This document shows positions 1-8,206 of a DNA stretch of 64,000 nucleotides, one piece after another; position 1 is the first letter of the stretch; every line of letters begins with the position of its first letter. This stretch comes from DYFC01 sp041658585 (GTDB taxonomy: Bacteria > Nitrospirota > Thermodesulfovibrionia > Thermodesulfovibrionales > SM23-35). Under the pieces are notes generated by a model. The model was not told the origin of the DNA and made no database searches. It saw only the letters and a list, made by a program, of their open reading frames with translations. Made by a program: the position numbers and the translations under genes. Location: contig JBAZZX010000002.1 of NCBI GenBank assembly GCA_041658585.1, positions 70,678 to 134,677 of the forward strand. The letters run 5' to 3'.

Positions 1-19
1 CCCTGCATAACCGTCTAAA

Positions 20-238
20 CTAACCCGGATTATTCTCAAATTTTCCCGATTGAACCAAGGATAGAGTATTTTCGCTTTCTCCTCGGCGAATCTGCCTGAG
101 GCGGACATTCTCGGTCGTTCCTCCCTGCGAGGCTTTTGCCTCTCTATTTTCTAATACTGTATTTGACTATCGGCAAAAAAAACCGCTCAAATACTCTATC
201 CTCGGTTGCTGTTGCCCTTTTTATGAATAATCCGGGCT
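20..238. repeat. MITE-like inverted-repeat element, copy 1
   Basis: A segment of about 219 bp bounded by terminal inverted repeats: AACCCGGATTATT on the left and AATAATCCGGGCT on the right. Nested inside are inverted GAGGATAGAGTATTT-type arms. The whole segment reappears in reverse orientation at 17419-17606. Copy 1 holds about 29 extra bases near 75-105. No open reading frame fits inside, so it would need a transposase supplied from elsewhere. A related stretch of about 35 bases (TTGCAAAA, then TTTGAAAGG) follows both copies on the right. Confidence 0.75.
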
Positions 239-360
239 ACCCGGTTTGTTATTATACGATGTTGATTTTATTGATGTAAAGAAATGGATCATCTTATATT
301 TTTTATCTTTTGCAGCATTTGCCGACCATTGCAAAAGAAGCACTCGGTTTGAAAGGGAGA

Positions 361-500
361 CATATTCTAACACCCTCCCCTTTATCCCCTCCCCTCAAGG
401 GAGGGGCGATTCTTAAGTCCCCTCTCCCTTTTCTCCCCGTCCCGAAGGCTTTCGGGACTGAGTGCGGAGAGGGGAGAGGGCAAGGGTGAGGGTGTAATGT
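361..500. repeat. G/C-rich palindromic repeat cluster
   Basis: Two adjoining palindromes of the CCCTCCCCTCAAGGGAGGGG type fill the space downstream of gspB. The second one carries a different loop containing TCCCGAAGGCTTTCGGGA. The same arrangement, in the opposite sense and without this loop, occurs at 35209-35356. The flank at 513-530 (CTTATGCACTCATTAGTA) resembles the right terminal repeat of that element, so this is probably a decayed copy. The region between 239 and 360 shows no gene. Confidence 0.7.
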
Positions 501-538
501 AGTCTTACTTCTTATGCACTCATTAGTAGTAATTGCGT

Positions 539-1342
539 TTATTGTTTCTGTCCGATATGTAACCGGTAATTCTTATAATTCAGGATAACGCCGTCAGGCT
601 TGATCTCTTCCACTTTCAGGCCCTCTGAAATATACTGGCCTTCGCGGAGCGTTTGACCGTTGATCCTTACCATCCTCGAAGCGGGATCTTCAGAATACAT
701 GAATATAGACATAGTGACGGCAGGCAGATTCTGCTGTACTGATGCAGGCAGATCACCCGAATGATAAATCTTCCCCGGTACCGGCGCCGGATCATTTTGG
801 ACGGGTTTTACATCAGGGGAGACGGTAGAAGGCGCACTTGCCGGAATCTCAGGTTTTAATGCCTGTTGTGATGTTTGAACAGGTTGAGCCGCTTTTTTTA
901 CTGCGGGCTGTTCCTGGATTTTGCTTTGAACAATCGCTTTTTGCACTACCGGCTTTTCTTCTTTCTTTGTCAGAGCAAGAGGCGTCTTGAGTGACTTTTC
1001 CAGAGTCGTATTTGTCAGCGGAGGAACTTCCCGTTTCTTTATCTCAGCCTGAGTAGTTATAGTCCGTGAAACCTCCGGTTGCAAAGATTCTGCGGGTTTA
1101 GGTTCACTCTTTTGCAAGTCAACGGTAATTGTGACTGTCTTTTCATTCTTTGACTGCCATGGTATCAGCCGGTATGCAGCAAGACCCATACCAAAAATTA
1201 ATACGGCAAAAATAATATAAGGCCACACCCGTCTCGTCTTCTTTTCCCGTAATACGGGTTCCTGCACCGTAAGGAGGTCCGGTGCCGTGCCGCGCTGTCT
1301 CTCTTTTTCCGACTTTTTCAGGGCGTCAAGGATATAAGACAT
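539..1342 (-). CDS. gspB: GspB-like type II secretion accessory protein
   Basis: A 267-residue bitopic membrane protein. The N-terminus MSYILDALKKSEKERQRG is the family signature of GspB/ExeB/PulB. It is followed by one membrane segment at about residues 40-58, a long proline- and lysine-rich periplasmic linker, and a compact C-terminal domain (about 195-267) of the type that contacts the secretin. In known systems GspB works with the GspA ATPase to carry or insert the secretin GspD through the peptidoglycan. The gene starts 5 nt after the stop of the gspA-like gene, so the two form one transcription unit. No other gsp gene is visible in the window. Family assignment is by motif and neighbour. 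Confidence 0.85.
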   Translation of the reverse strand: MSYILDALKKSEKERQRGTAPDLLTVQEPVLREKKTRRVWPYIIFAVLIFGMGLAAYRLIPWQSKNEKTVTITVDLQKSEPKPAESLQPEVSRTITTQAEIKKREVPPLTNTTLEKSLKTPLALTKKEEKPVVQKAIVQSKIQEQPAVKKAAQPVQTSQQALKPEIPASAPSTVSPDVKPVQNDPAPVPGKIYHSGDLPASVQQNLPAVTMSIFMYSEDPASRMVRINGQTLREGQYISEGLKVEEIKPDGVILNYKNYRLHIGQKQ

Positions 1343-1347
1343 GGCTA

Positions 1348-2958
1348 TTAAGCCTCCCTTTTTTTCATCAGCTTCGGTTCGTCGCTACCCGCTTTATTGT
1401 TTAAATAAATAATCGTCCTTGGGCCTACAAAACCGAAGGACGGAATACCTTCATCCTGCTGGAATTTTTTTATCTGATTAACAAGTATTTCATTATAGAC
1501 CGGGTTTTTAGTATCAAGCGGTTTTCGGCCCTGAATTGCCGCCAATTTATTTTCAAGCCACGCAATGACCGGGCTTCGGTCACCGGGATACAGAATACCT
1601 TTGTAATCCGGGGGTATCTGCCACAGGATTAAATAATCATCATGCCGGCGTTTTTTAATCTCCTGAAGATCAACGTTTCTTAGTTCGCCGCCTACTATGC
1701 ATTGAGCGCTAGCGCCGTTTATTGTTTTCAGGGCGGCATAATATGCCCTTCCATTTTCATCCCCGAGTTTTATCACGGCAGGTCTGTTCAGGCGAATTAG
1801 TTTGTCGAAGCTCATTTTTCCTTCCAGGCAACGAAGACCTTTGGCAACAACCTGCTCGCAAGCAGTACCGCCGCTCTTGTTTTGGGAAGTGAGGCCCCAT
1901 TCCTTTAAAAGGGCGTCATAGGCCATAGACTTGCTCCTTTCAACGGGAAGGGTTGACGGCCATTCTATAGTATCAAACTGCACGATTGCCGGAGCGGCTT
2001 CTTTAGGCTTTGAAGCAACCGCCTGCCGAGTGTTTATCAGCTTAGGTTCCCGGTTGTAATAAACTGCTGCAAGACCGGCTCCGCATACTATCAACAGGAG
2101 TATGAGCGCAGCCCATTTTAATGATTTCCGGTCGCGTATCCGTATGTCGTGCTCTCCGAATACCTCCCTGACTGCCTTTAGCAGAGTTTTCTTATCAACA
2201 CAGTCTTTTCCCTGAACATAAGCGCCGAGGAGAGACCTGTCGCATATAAGGTTAATCAACCGCGGGATTCCTTTACTAAAGCGATAGATATGATCCATGA
2301 GGGACCCGGGGAAAAGTATGCTGTTTGCGCCTGCCGTTTCAAGACGGTAATTCACATAGGGGCCGACTTCATTTTTCTTTAAAGGCTCCAGATGGTAGCG
2401 CGCGGTTATCCTCTGTGACAGTTGCCTGAGTTCGGGCTTTAAGAGCATATCTCTCAGTTCCGGCTGTCCTACCATAATAACCTGAAGAAGCTTCTGCCGG
2501 TTTGTTTCAAGGTTGGTGAGCAGCCTTATCTCTTCAAGGACTTCGGGACTAAGGTTCTGGGCTTCCTCAAGAATGATGACTGTCTTGCGGCCTTTTGAAA
2601 AATTCTCAAGGAGATATGAATTTATCGTGTCTATAAAGACCTTAATGCTCTTTGTACCCTCGGGATAGGAGATGCGGAGTTCGTCACAAATGGAGGCCAG
2701 TAATTCCTCGACAGTAAGTTTCGGATTATAGATAAAAGCTATGTCGGTTTGTTCAGGCAGCTGCTCCAGAAGGCATCTGCAAACGGTTGTTTTGCCTGTT
2801 CCTACCTCGCCGGTAAGCAGGACGAAACCGCCTTCACTGTTGATCCCATAGATAAGGTGCGCAAGCGCCTCCCTGTGCTGATCGCCCAGATAAAGAAACC
2901 GGGGGTCCGGCGCAATCGAAAACGGCAATTCCCTGAGACCAAAATGTTCCTTATACAT
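1348..2958 (-). CDS. gspA: GspA/ExeA-type AAA ATPase with peptidoglycan-binding end
   Basis: A 536-residue protein. The start MYKEHFGLRELPFSIAPDPR is typical of the ExeA/MSHA-biogenesis ATPases. Walker A is GEVGTGKTT at residues 50-58 and Walker B is VIILEEAQ around 127-134. A single membrane helix lies at about 282-301. The periplasmic part has a C39-peptidase-like segment and ends in a repeat resembling a peptidoglycan-binding domain (about 455-525). The protein probably uses cytoplasmic ATP hydrolysis to remodel peptidoglycan or secretin assembly together with the GspB-like protein encoded directly downstream. A promoter-like pair lies immediately upstream. Confidence 0.85.
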   Translation of the reverse strand: MYKEHFGLRELPFSIAPDPRFLYLGDQHREALAHLIYGINSEGGFVLLTGEVGTGKTTVCRCLLEQLPEQTDIAFIYNPKLTVEELLASICDELRISYPEGTKSIKVFIDTINSYLLENFSKGRKTVIILEEAQNLSPEVLEEIRLLTNLETNRQKLLQVIMVGQPELRDMLLKPELRQLSQRITARYHLEPLKKNEVGPYVNYRLETAGANSILFPGSLMDHIYRFSKGIPRLINLICDRSLLGAYVQGKDCVDKKTLLKAVREVFGEHDIRIRDRKSLKWAALILLLIVCGAGLAAVYYNREPKLINTRQAVASKPKEAAPAIVQFDTIEWPSTLPVERSKSMAYDALLKEWGLTSQNKSGGTACEQVVAKGLRCLEGKMSFDKLIRLNRPAVIKLGDENGRAYYAALKTINGASAQCIVGGELRNVDLQEIKKRRHDDYLILWQIPPDYKGILYPGDRSPVIAWLENKLAAIQGRKPLDTKNPVYNEILVNQIKKFQQDEGIPSFGFVGPRTIIYLNNKAGSDEPKLMKKREA

Positions 2959-2965
2959 AGAACCT

Positions 2966-2995
2966 ATTATGGACTGAAAACTCGAACATCTTCAA
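2966..2995 (-). promoter_or_regulatory. Predicted sigma70-type promoter of gspA-gspB
   Basis: On the minus strand a TTGAAG -35 box (2995-2990) and a CATAAT -10 box (2971-2966) are separated by 18 bp. The -10 box ends only 7 nt before the gspA ATG at 2958. The transcript would therefore be leaderless or nearly so. No good Shine-Dalgarno sequence is present. Confidence 0.45.
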
Positions 2996-3062
2996 GTGCT
3001 ACGGAAAAAGTTATATGAGATGATTGATTAACAAGAGTGTGACTGCTAAGCTATGTAGGTAT

Positions 3063-3524
3063 ATGGGCTTCTTTTCTACAATAAGCCAATATTTGGCAAA
3101 GTGTTCGCCGAAGATCTCGGAAGACAACAGGATAGCAAGGGTCCGGAACCGCCGGGTGCACATGGCGAATGAAAGGACATTCCTATCCTGGATTAGGACG
3201 AGTATCGGAATCATGGCATTTGGTTTTGTTGTTGAGAAGTTTGGCATTTTTATCAAACAGTTTTCCTATTTCATAAGTAAGGAGCCCGGTCAGAGGATTA
3301 CATTCGGTCACCCCCCGAGCCCTGGTTACTCGTCTGTATTGGGAATATGTCTTATCGGTCTCGGCGCTGTGATGGGCGTCCTTGCCTTTATACGGTACAG
3401 AAAGGTCGAATGTCAGATCGATGCAGACACATATCAGCCGTCGTTAATCCTCGATATCCTGCTTACCTTATCACTCTTTGCTATCGGGATCTTCCTGATC
3501 ATATACCTCGTCCACAGCATTTAA
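3063..3524 (+). CDS. DUF202 (YidH-like) inner-membrane protein
   Basis: A small integral membrane protein with the DUF202 core ANERTFLSWIRTSIGIMAFG followed by FVVEKFG. Three hydrophobic segments are visible: one after WIRTS, one starting at SVLGICLIGLG, and one near the C-terminus (LTLSLFAIGIFLIIYLV). Family members are YidH/YidG-like proteins of unknown function. The start is uncertain. The frame is open from a TTG at 3024, an ATG occurs at 3063 (used here, 153 aa), and a later ATG at 3162 would cut into the conserved region. The gene is divergent from gspA. Confidence 0.75.
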   Translation: MGFFSTISQYLAKCSPKISEDNRIARVRNRRVHMANERTFLSWIRTSIGIMAFGFVVEKFGIFIKQFSYFISKEPGQRITFGHPPSPGYSSVLGICLIGLGAVMGVLAFIRYRKVECQIDADTYQPSLILDILLTLSLFAIGIFLIIYLVHSI

Positions 3525-3553
3525 CGTAAATCATTTTCATAGAAAGGATTTAT

Positions 3554-3597
3554 TGGCGGTCCCAACGGGATTCGAACCCGTGTTTTAGCCTTGAGAG
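3554..3597 (-). tRNA. 3' fragment of tRNA-Glu (CTC), probable attachment-site scar
   Basis: Read on the minus strand, this stretch has the anticodon loop CTCTCAA (anticodon CTC), a T-arm ACGGG-TTCGAAT-CCCGT, the 3' acceptor strand TGGGACC and a discriminator G followed by CCA. Beyond the anticodon loop the sequence does not pair, and no 5' half (expected GGTCCCA) exists within 100 bases. The break exactly at the anticodon loop is typical of tyrosine-integrase crossover sites in tRNA genes. By geometry the integrated element would lie at higher coordinates. No integrase and no intact tRNA-Glu is seen in the window. Confidence 0.7.
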
Positions 3598-3730
3598 AGA
3601 TATTTGACTAATTTTTGTAAAATGGCCTCCAGCTTGGTTTTACGCTTAACAGATTGTTTTTAAATGGCTTTCCAAAATTCTGCATTTTCTGTGTGATTGC
3701 CTGTTTTCTGTGCTTTCCGATATTTTCTGT

Positions 3731-3803
3731 CACAATTTGGACACAATTTGGTCACAATCATTTACCCAAAAGATAACCCCTACCACCGAAGTGATAGGGG
3801 TTA
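3731..3803. repeat. CACAATTTGG direct repeats and a strong hairpin next to the tRNA scar
   Basis: CACAATTTGG occurs twice in tandem at 3731-3752, followed by CACAATC. A near-perfect hairpin at 3774-3803 has arms TAACCCCTACCAC and GTGATAGGGGTTA around CGAA. Such arrays and hairpins are common beside phage-type attachment sites. The hairpin has no convincing T-tract on either strand, so a terminator role is unproven. The rest of 3525-3960 shows no recognisable gene. Confidence 0.45.
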
Positions 3804-3960
3804 AAAGGAAACATCATGTTACCTTGCAAGATCTTTTCTATTTTTTTCTAAGACAATCCATATGTCTCACAGAAGTCACGTTTTTACGTTATCAGATTAT
3901 TCCGCTTGTTTCCTCAGAAAATTAGCATGCTCTACGATCTGACAGGGATGCGGCATGCAC

Positions 3961-4143
3961 CTACAAAGAGTGAGCATTACGATGTGCAAGAAATTGTAAA
4001 TTTCCCATAGAAATCATCAAGTAATTTTCCGGGATAGGTGTACCAGCTTTTATAGTCACTTCAGCTGCATAAATTAACAAACCCAATAATACAAAAAAAA
4101 TGGGTGAAACCAAAATAAGAATCTTACTACTTAAATCTTTCAT
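3961..4143 (-). CDS. Small one-helix membrane protein, unknown
   Basis: A 60-residue open reading frame lies 50 nt downstream of the cytochrome gene on the same strand. It has one hydrophobic segment (about residues 9-27, ILILVSPIFFVLLGLLIYAA) and no recognised motif. No clear ribosome-binding site precedes the ATG. It could be a small accessory subunit co-transcribed with the cytochrome, or a chance frame. Confidence 0.35.
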   Translation of the reverse strand: MKDLSSKILILVSPIFFVLLGLLIYAAEVTIKAGTPIPENYLMISMGNLQFLAHRNAHSL

Positions 4144-4193
4144 AACTGTTGTCTATTGGTTTCACTTTCAAAACCTATATTGTCTAACCTTAT

Positions 4194-4937
4194 TCAGTAA
4201 TACTTGTGGCATCTCTTGCATTTTTGCCCTGACAAAAAAAGTTTTGCAAAGTTTGAGCTATGAGGATTATGACAACTTGTACAGCCCATTTCTTTCGTCG
4301 GGTTTTTGGGGTTAGGCACTCCCTTGATTGGATGAATATGTCCTGCAGGAAGCGATACTATATGCCTGCCTGTTTCCTGAGCTTTATGACAAACTGCGCA
4401 GTAGTCATTTATAGATAGAGAAAGGAGATATGGTTTCTCACTTGCATGTGGGTTATGGCATCTTCTTCCGCATGAATTCAATGCCACTTTGTGGGTATAC
4501 TTTTTTGTGAATTTTGCTTTGTCATGGCATTTATAACAAAGGTCAGGAGTTTTACTGATAAGAAGACTTTCGAACTGTGATTGGTGGACATTGTGGCAAA
4601 CAGTACACCTGCCTTCTGCCACAGGGGCATGTATATATTGGCCTATAAACTTAGATTCTCTGTGGCAATCGTAACAAAGTCCAGGGATATCGTACTTAAG
4701 TTTTATGCTATTTTTTTGCTTTGGATGCTTCTTACCTTGTTCTGCCAAGTGACATGCACCACAGCCTATTTTTGATGCAGAACGGATATTTTTTGTATGC
4801 ATGGTGAAGTTCTTATGGCATTTCAAACATTGGTTCTTCTGTGCAGCAAAAGTGCTAAAGGTGAAAGGTTCAAAAGTAAAAAGTAAAAAGACCATGATAC
4901 TCAGAAGCTTGAGGAGTAATTTAGATTTTATCGGCAT
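4194..4937 (-). CDS. Periplasmic multihaem cytochrome c
   Basis: A 247-residue secreted protein with a hydrophobic signal peptide ending near ...TFAAQ (about residue 32). Eight CXXCH haem-binding motifs are visible: CLKCH, CGACH, CYDCH, CTVCH, CYKCH, CAVCH, CTSCH and CKRCH. A ninth site, CGRRCH, has the rarer CX3CH spacing. Motifs come in pairs separated by HXP-type histidines, as in doubled-CXXCH proteins of anaerobic respiratory chains. The likely role is periplasmic electron transfer. The partner is not identifiable here, although the small membrane protein just downstream is a candidate anchor. Confidence 0.9.
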   Translation of the reverse strand: MPIKSKLLLKLLSIMVFLLFTFEPFTFSTFAAQKNQCLKCHKNFTMHTKNIRSASKIGCGACHLAEQGKKHPKQKNSIKLKYDIPGLCYDCHRESKFIGQYIHAPVAEGRCTVCHNVHQSQFESLLISKTPDLCYKCHDKAKFTKKYTHKVALNSCGRRCHNPHASEKPYLLSLSINDYCAVCHKAQETGRHIVSLPAGHIHPIKGVPNPKNPTKEMGCTSCHNPHSSNFAKLFLSGQKCKRCHKYY

Positions 4938-5457
4938 AATATTTTATAAAGCACCACTTTTCTTTTTTGTCGAAAAGCTGAATCTATCCAGTTAGGACAT
5001 ATAATATAATTTTTAAATGTAAATCCTCAAATAGCAGCTCTGTCTTATTTATTTCAACTGAACTGTGTATGTGAAACAAAATTAAAATATTCAAAGGATT
5101 ACATAGTAATCAAGAGCGGGTTTTTGTTGGATGTATCCACTTACAAACAAAATCTCTAAGCCTAAAAAAGTGATGATTTACATAGTCAATCCTACTTAAG
5201 TCGGGGATGGAAATTTCATTGACTCGAAGCAACTTTCTCCTATAAACCGATATTGTTGCACTTTGATAATAAAATCACATCATGTCTTGCAGGACTCACT
5301 CGATGTTTCCTTGAATTAGAAGGAAACGCCTCTCATCAGCCCTGCTTTGTTTGCTTCAACCGAGAGACCAGCGTAGTACAGTCTGAAACAAACGCTATTT
5401 ATGGATTTGTGCCTTCTTCCATTTATTCCCGGAAAAAACAAATGCCGGCCTGATGAG
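4938..5457. other. Gene-free stretch
   Basis: About 520 bases between the cytochrome gene and a DUF4143 ATPase gene. Short open frames exist on both strands around 5253-5498, but they match no family and lack ribosome-binding sites. I see no riboswitch consensus. The cytochrome promoter should lie in the AT-rich part near 4945-5100, but no convincing -35/-10 pair is visible. Confidence 0.5.
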
Positions 5458-6681
5458 TCACAACTCTGCAACTGGTAATGCAGTAACTCCGGGGCCAAAT
5501 GGAAGCCGAATATCTCCGGTGTGGATTATATATCCCTGTGCTGCCTTATCTCCGAGGTCTTTCTGAAATGTCCTGATGCCTGATGCCATCGCAGATCGTG
5601 GGGTTGAGGAAAGTTTGACTTCCAATGGAACAAGCCGATCGCCGAACTCTACCACTATATCCACCTCTATGCCTGCGGAAGTCCTCCAAAAATACATTCG
5701 GGGTTCAATACCGCAATGCATGATTCTTTTATATACCTCTGTTACCACTGCCGTCTCAAATATAGCCCCTCCCATAGGGCCTGAAGCCGAATGCTCAGGG
5801 TCTCTGAGTCCTGCGAGATAACAAAGTGTCCCAACATCAGTGAAATATACCTTCGGGGTCTTAACAAGCCGTTTTCCCACATTTGCGAAGTATGGACGCA
5901 GAACTATTATCTGATATGTAGCCTCCAGCACTGAAATCCATGCCTTGACAGTATTAAGCGCAACTCCGAGATCGCGGGAGAGATCCGAAAGATGCAATAG
6001 CTGAGCGCTCCGTGCAGCCAGCGCTCTGATAAAACTCTGGAACTGCGCGAGATCGCCGATCTGGCGTAGCATACGTACGTCTCGTTCCAGATAGGTCTGT
6101 ATGTAAGACGAATGCCATAGAGTTATATCCCGCTTCGGATTTGCAGCAAGCTCGGGATAGCTTCCTCTCAGAAACTCCTTCCAGAGGGATTCGGGGAACA
6201 CTTTTTTATTTTCAGTCTTATTTTTTTCCGACTCCCATGGAAGATGTTTATGAGGCTGTCCTTCAACCTCCGGTCGGGTAAGGGGAAGAAGCTTAAGAAT
6301 CGCAGCGCGCCCTGCAAGGGACTCTGTAATACGCTCCATCACTAACAGGTTCTGTGAACCTGTAATAAAATACTGCCCGTAACTTGCCCTTTTCGAATCT
6401 ATTTTTTCCTTAATGTATGGAAGGAGATCCGGGGCATACTGAACCTCATCAAATATCACCGGCGGCGGATACATTTCAATGAAACCGCGGGGGTCTTCAG
6501 TGGCAGACATCCTGACATCCGGAGGCTCAAGCGAAACATATCGGCATCTCTCAGCAAAGAGATGCTTCAGGAGCGTGGTCTTGCCCGATTGGCGCGGACC
6601 AACAAGCACCACGGCAGGGAACTCTTTTGCCGCCTGTCTGATGACGGGCTCTAAAGTGCGCTGAAAATATCGAACAGGCAT
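5458..6681 (-). CDS. DUF4143-type AAA ATPase
   Basis: A 407-residue protein of the AAA_14 plus DUF4143 family. Walker A is VGPRQSGKTTLLK near residue 27, and Walker B is PPVIFDEVQYAPDLLPYIK near residues 73-91. A sensor-like ITGSQN follows, and the C-terminal nuclease-like fold carries TSAGIEVDIVVEF and LVPLEVKLS. That E-V-D and V-K pattern is shared with PD-(D/E)XK folds, but activity is unproven. These ATPases are frequent, poorly understood and often carried on islands. The gene is divergent from a second member at 6978. A palindrome at 6702-6718 sits in its promoter region. Confidence 0.85.
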   Translation of the reverse strand: MPVRYFQRTLEPVIRQAAKEFPAVVLVGPRQSGKTTLLKHLFAERCRYVSLEPPDVRMSATEDPRGFIEMYPPPVIFDEVQYAPDLLPYIKEKIDSKRASYGQYFITGSQNLLVMERITESLAGRAAILKLLPLTRPEVEGQPHKHLPWESEKNKTENKKVFPESLWKEFLRGSYPELAANPKRDITLWHSSYIQTYLERDVRMLRQIGDLAQFQSFIRALAARSAQLLHLSDLSRDLGVALNTVKAWISVLEATYQIIVLRPYFANVGKRLVKTPKVYFTDVGTLCYLAGLRDPEHSASGPMGGAIFETAVVTEVYKRIMHCGIEPRMYFWRTSAGIEVDIVVEFGDRLVPLEVKLSSTPRSAMASGIRTFQKDLGDKAAQGYIIHTGDIRLPFGPGVTALPVAEL

Positions 6682-6701
6682 AATATTCTCTTTCTACATT
6701 A

Positions 6702-6718
6702 TTGCATTTTAAATGCAA
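6702..6718. promoter_or_regulatory. Operator-like palindrome upstream of the DUF4143 gene
   Basis: TTGCATTT T AAATGCAA is a perfect inverted repeat 21 nt before the start of the minus-strand ATPase gene. On that strand it overlaps a possible promoter, TTGCAA-17 bp-AATAAT. It shares AAATTTGC-like sequence with the palindrome facing the divergent gene, which suggests a common regulator or autoregulation. Confidence 0.4.
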
Positions 6719-6914
6719 ATTTGCAAGCCTTGCCGTCTCTTCTGCATAGTCAATTGCATAAACCTGAACGTTACAAAACATGTTCTATCTGTAATTTTTG
6801 TCAGGATAGTCAAACAGATGTAAGTTTGTATTTGAGAGCCAATATTTTTTAAAACTATTTGGTATGCATGAGTGTGGCAACCTCTGAATAGTATTGTTTA
6901 CTCTTAAAATTTAT

Positions 6915-6971
6915 CCTAAAAGCAAATTTTCAAGCTAATAAATTTGCTTTTAGGCAAATTTATTATATAAT
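6915..6971 (+). promoter_or_regulatory. Promoter with a 15-bp inverted repeat over the -35 box
   Basis: Perfect arms CCTAAAAGCAAATTT (6915-6929) and AAATTTGCTTTTAGG (6940-6954) surround a 10-base spacer. The right arm contains a -35 box TTGCTT (6944-6949), followed after 16 bp by a consensus -10 TATAAT (6966-6971). The ATG of the next gene is at 6978, just where transcription should start, so the mRNA would be leaderless. The inverted repeat is well placed to be an operator. Confidence 0.55.
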
Positions 6972-6977
6972 AAGTTC

Positions 6978-8150
6978 ATGCTGAAGGAAAGGTATCTGAC
7001 ACCTTTTATCGTAAAAGACCTGAATGACAAAATGGTTTTTGTTGGAGGGCCGCGTCAGGTCGGTAAAACAACACTCTGCCGGAAGCTAATCGCTACCCAT
7101 TTTAAAAACCATGCATATTTCAACTGGGATAACAGAGCAGACAGGAAAGCCGTTGCAGCGTCTTCATGGCCGGGTGATGCAGAACTTCTTATCTTTGATG
7201 AACTGCATAAATTCAGACAGTGGAAGAGTTTCATCAAGGGAGAATATGACAAACTGAAAGAGACATATAAGTTCCTTGTTACCGGCAGTGCACGGCTTGA
7301 TATTTATAGACGCGGCGGGGATTCTTTACAGGGAAGATATCATTATTACCGCCTGCATCCCTTTACACTGGCTGAGGCGGAAGGCATCAGCAATAAGATA
7401 ACTGTACACGGCAAATTGATAATGGGTAAAGATTTTTATAAGGAAACTCTGGACAAGCTGGACACCTTCGGCGGGTTCCCCGAACCATTCATTAAACAAA
7501 GTCTTAGACACCTGAGGCGCTGGCACAATGAAAAAATAGAAAGGATGTTCCGTGAAGATATTCTTGATGTCCGGATAATACGGGACATCAGCAATATGAA
7601 ATTGCTGAGTGACATTTTACCGTCAAAAGTCGGCTTTTTGTTATCGCTCAACTCTATCAGGGAAGATATAGAGGTAAGCTTTCGCGCTGTTTCATCCTGG
7701 ATGGAGATATTAGAAGCATTTTATTATATCTTCCGGATTTACCCATTTTCCGGCAAAAAAATTAGAGCTCTCAAAAAAGAACCGAAGCTTTACTTATGGG
7801 ACTGGTCAGAAGTTGAGGATGAATCTGCCCGTTTTGAGAATCTCATAGCATCCCATTTGCTTAAATTAGTGCATTTTTTAACTGATTATGAAGGATATAG
7901 GGCGGAACTGTATTTTTTACGTGACGTTGACAAGCGTGAGGTAGATTTCATGGTTACCATAAATGGGAAACCCTGGTTTGCGGTCGAGGTTAAGCTTAAT
8001 GAAACCGGCCTGTCACCACACCTCATTTATTTCAAAGAAAGACTTTCGATTCCATATATTTACCAGATAGTAAAAAAACCTGGAGTAGACAGAATCGAGA
8101 AAGACGCGAGGATAATTTCTGCCGGGAAATTCCTTTCCGGACTGATATAG
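6978..8150 (+). CDS. DUF4143-type AAA ATPase
   Basis: A 390-residue ATPase of the AAA_14/DUF4143 family. It has Walker A VGGPRQVGKTTLCR at about residues 22-35, Walker B LLIFDELHKF at about 71-80, a sensor FLVTGSARLD, and a C-terminal DUF4143 domain with DKREVDFMVT and WFAVEVKL. It differs strongly in sequence from its divergent neighbour, so the two are not a recent duplication. Its function in the cell is unknown. The start ATG is chosen because the promoter ends just upstream, although no Shine-Dalgarno sequence is present. Confidence 0.85.
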   Translation: MLKERYLTPFIVKDLNDKMVFVGGPRQVGKTTLCRKLIATHFKNHAYFNWDNRADRKAVAASSWPGDAELLIFDELHKFRQWKSFIKGEYDKLKETYKFLVTGSARLDIYRRGGDSLQGRYHYYRLHPFTLAEAEGISNKITVHGKLIMGKDFYKETLDKLDTFGGFPEPFIKQSLRHLRRWHNEKIERMFREDILDVRIIRDISNMKLLSDILPSKVGFLLSLNSIREDIEVSFRAVSSWMEILEAFYYIFRIYPFSGKKIRALKKEPKLYLWDWSEVEDESARFENLIASHLLKLVHFLTDYEGYRAELYFLRDVDKREVDFMVTINGKPWFAVEVKLNETGLSPHLIYFKERLSIPYIYQIVKKPGVDRIEKDARIISAGKFLSGLI

Positions 8151-8172
8151 ACGTTTGTTGGATCGAAGTTGT

Positions 8173-8189
8173 AGTGAAAGATTTTCACT
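8173..8189. repeat. Short perfect hairpin after the DUF4143 gene
   Basis: AGTGAAA GAT TTTCACT is a 7-bp perfect inverted repeat 22 nt after the stop codon of the plus-strand ATPase gene. There is no T-tract, so it is not a classical terminator. It may be a mRNA end structure. Confidence 0.3.
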
Positions 8190-8206
8190 GTGTAAAACTA
8201 TCCATA

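Noticed and set aside
4938..5457. c-di-GMP or other riboswitch before the multihaem cytochrome; CRISPR-like repeat near 5190-5215
   Set aside because: No GEMM consensus is recognisable, and there is only a single short GC-rich stretch with no repeat-spacer array.
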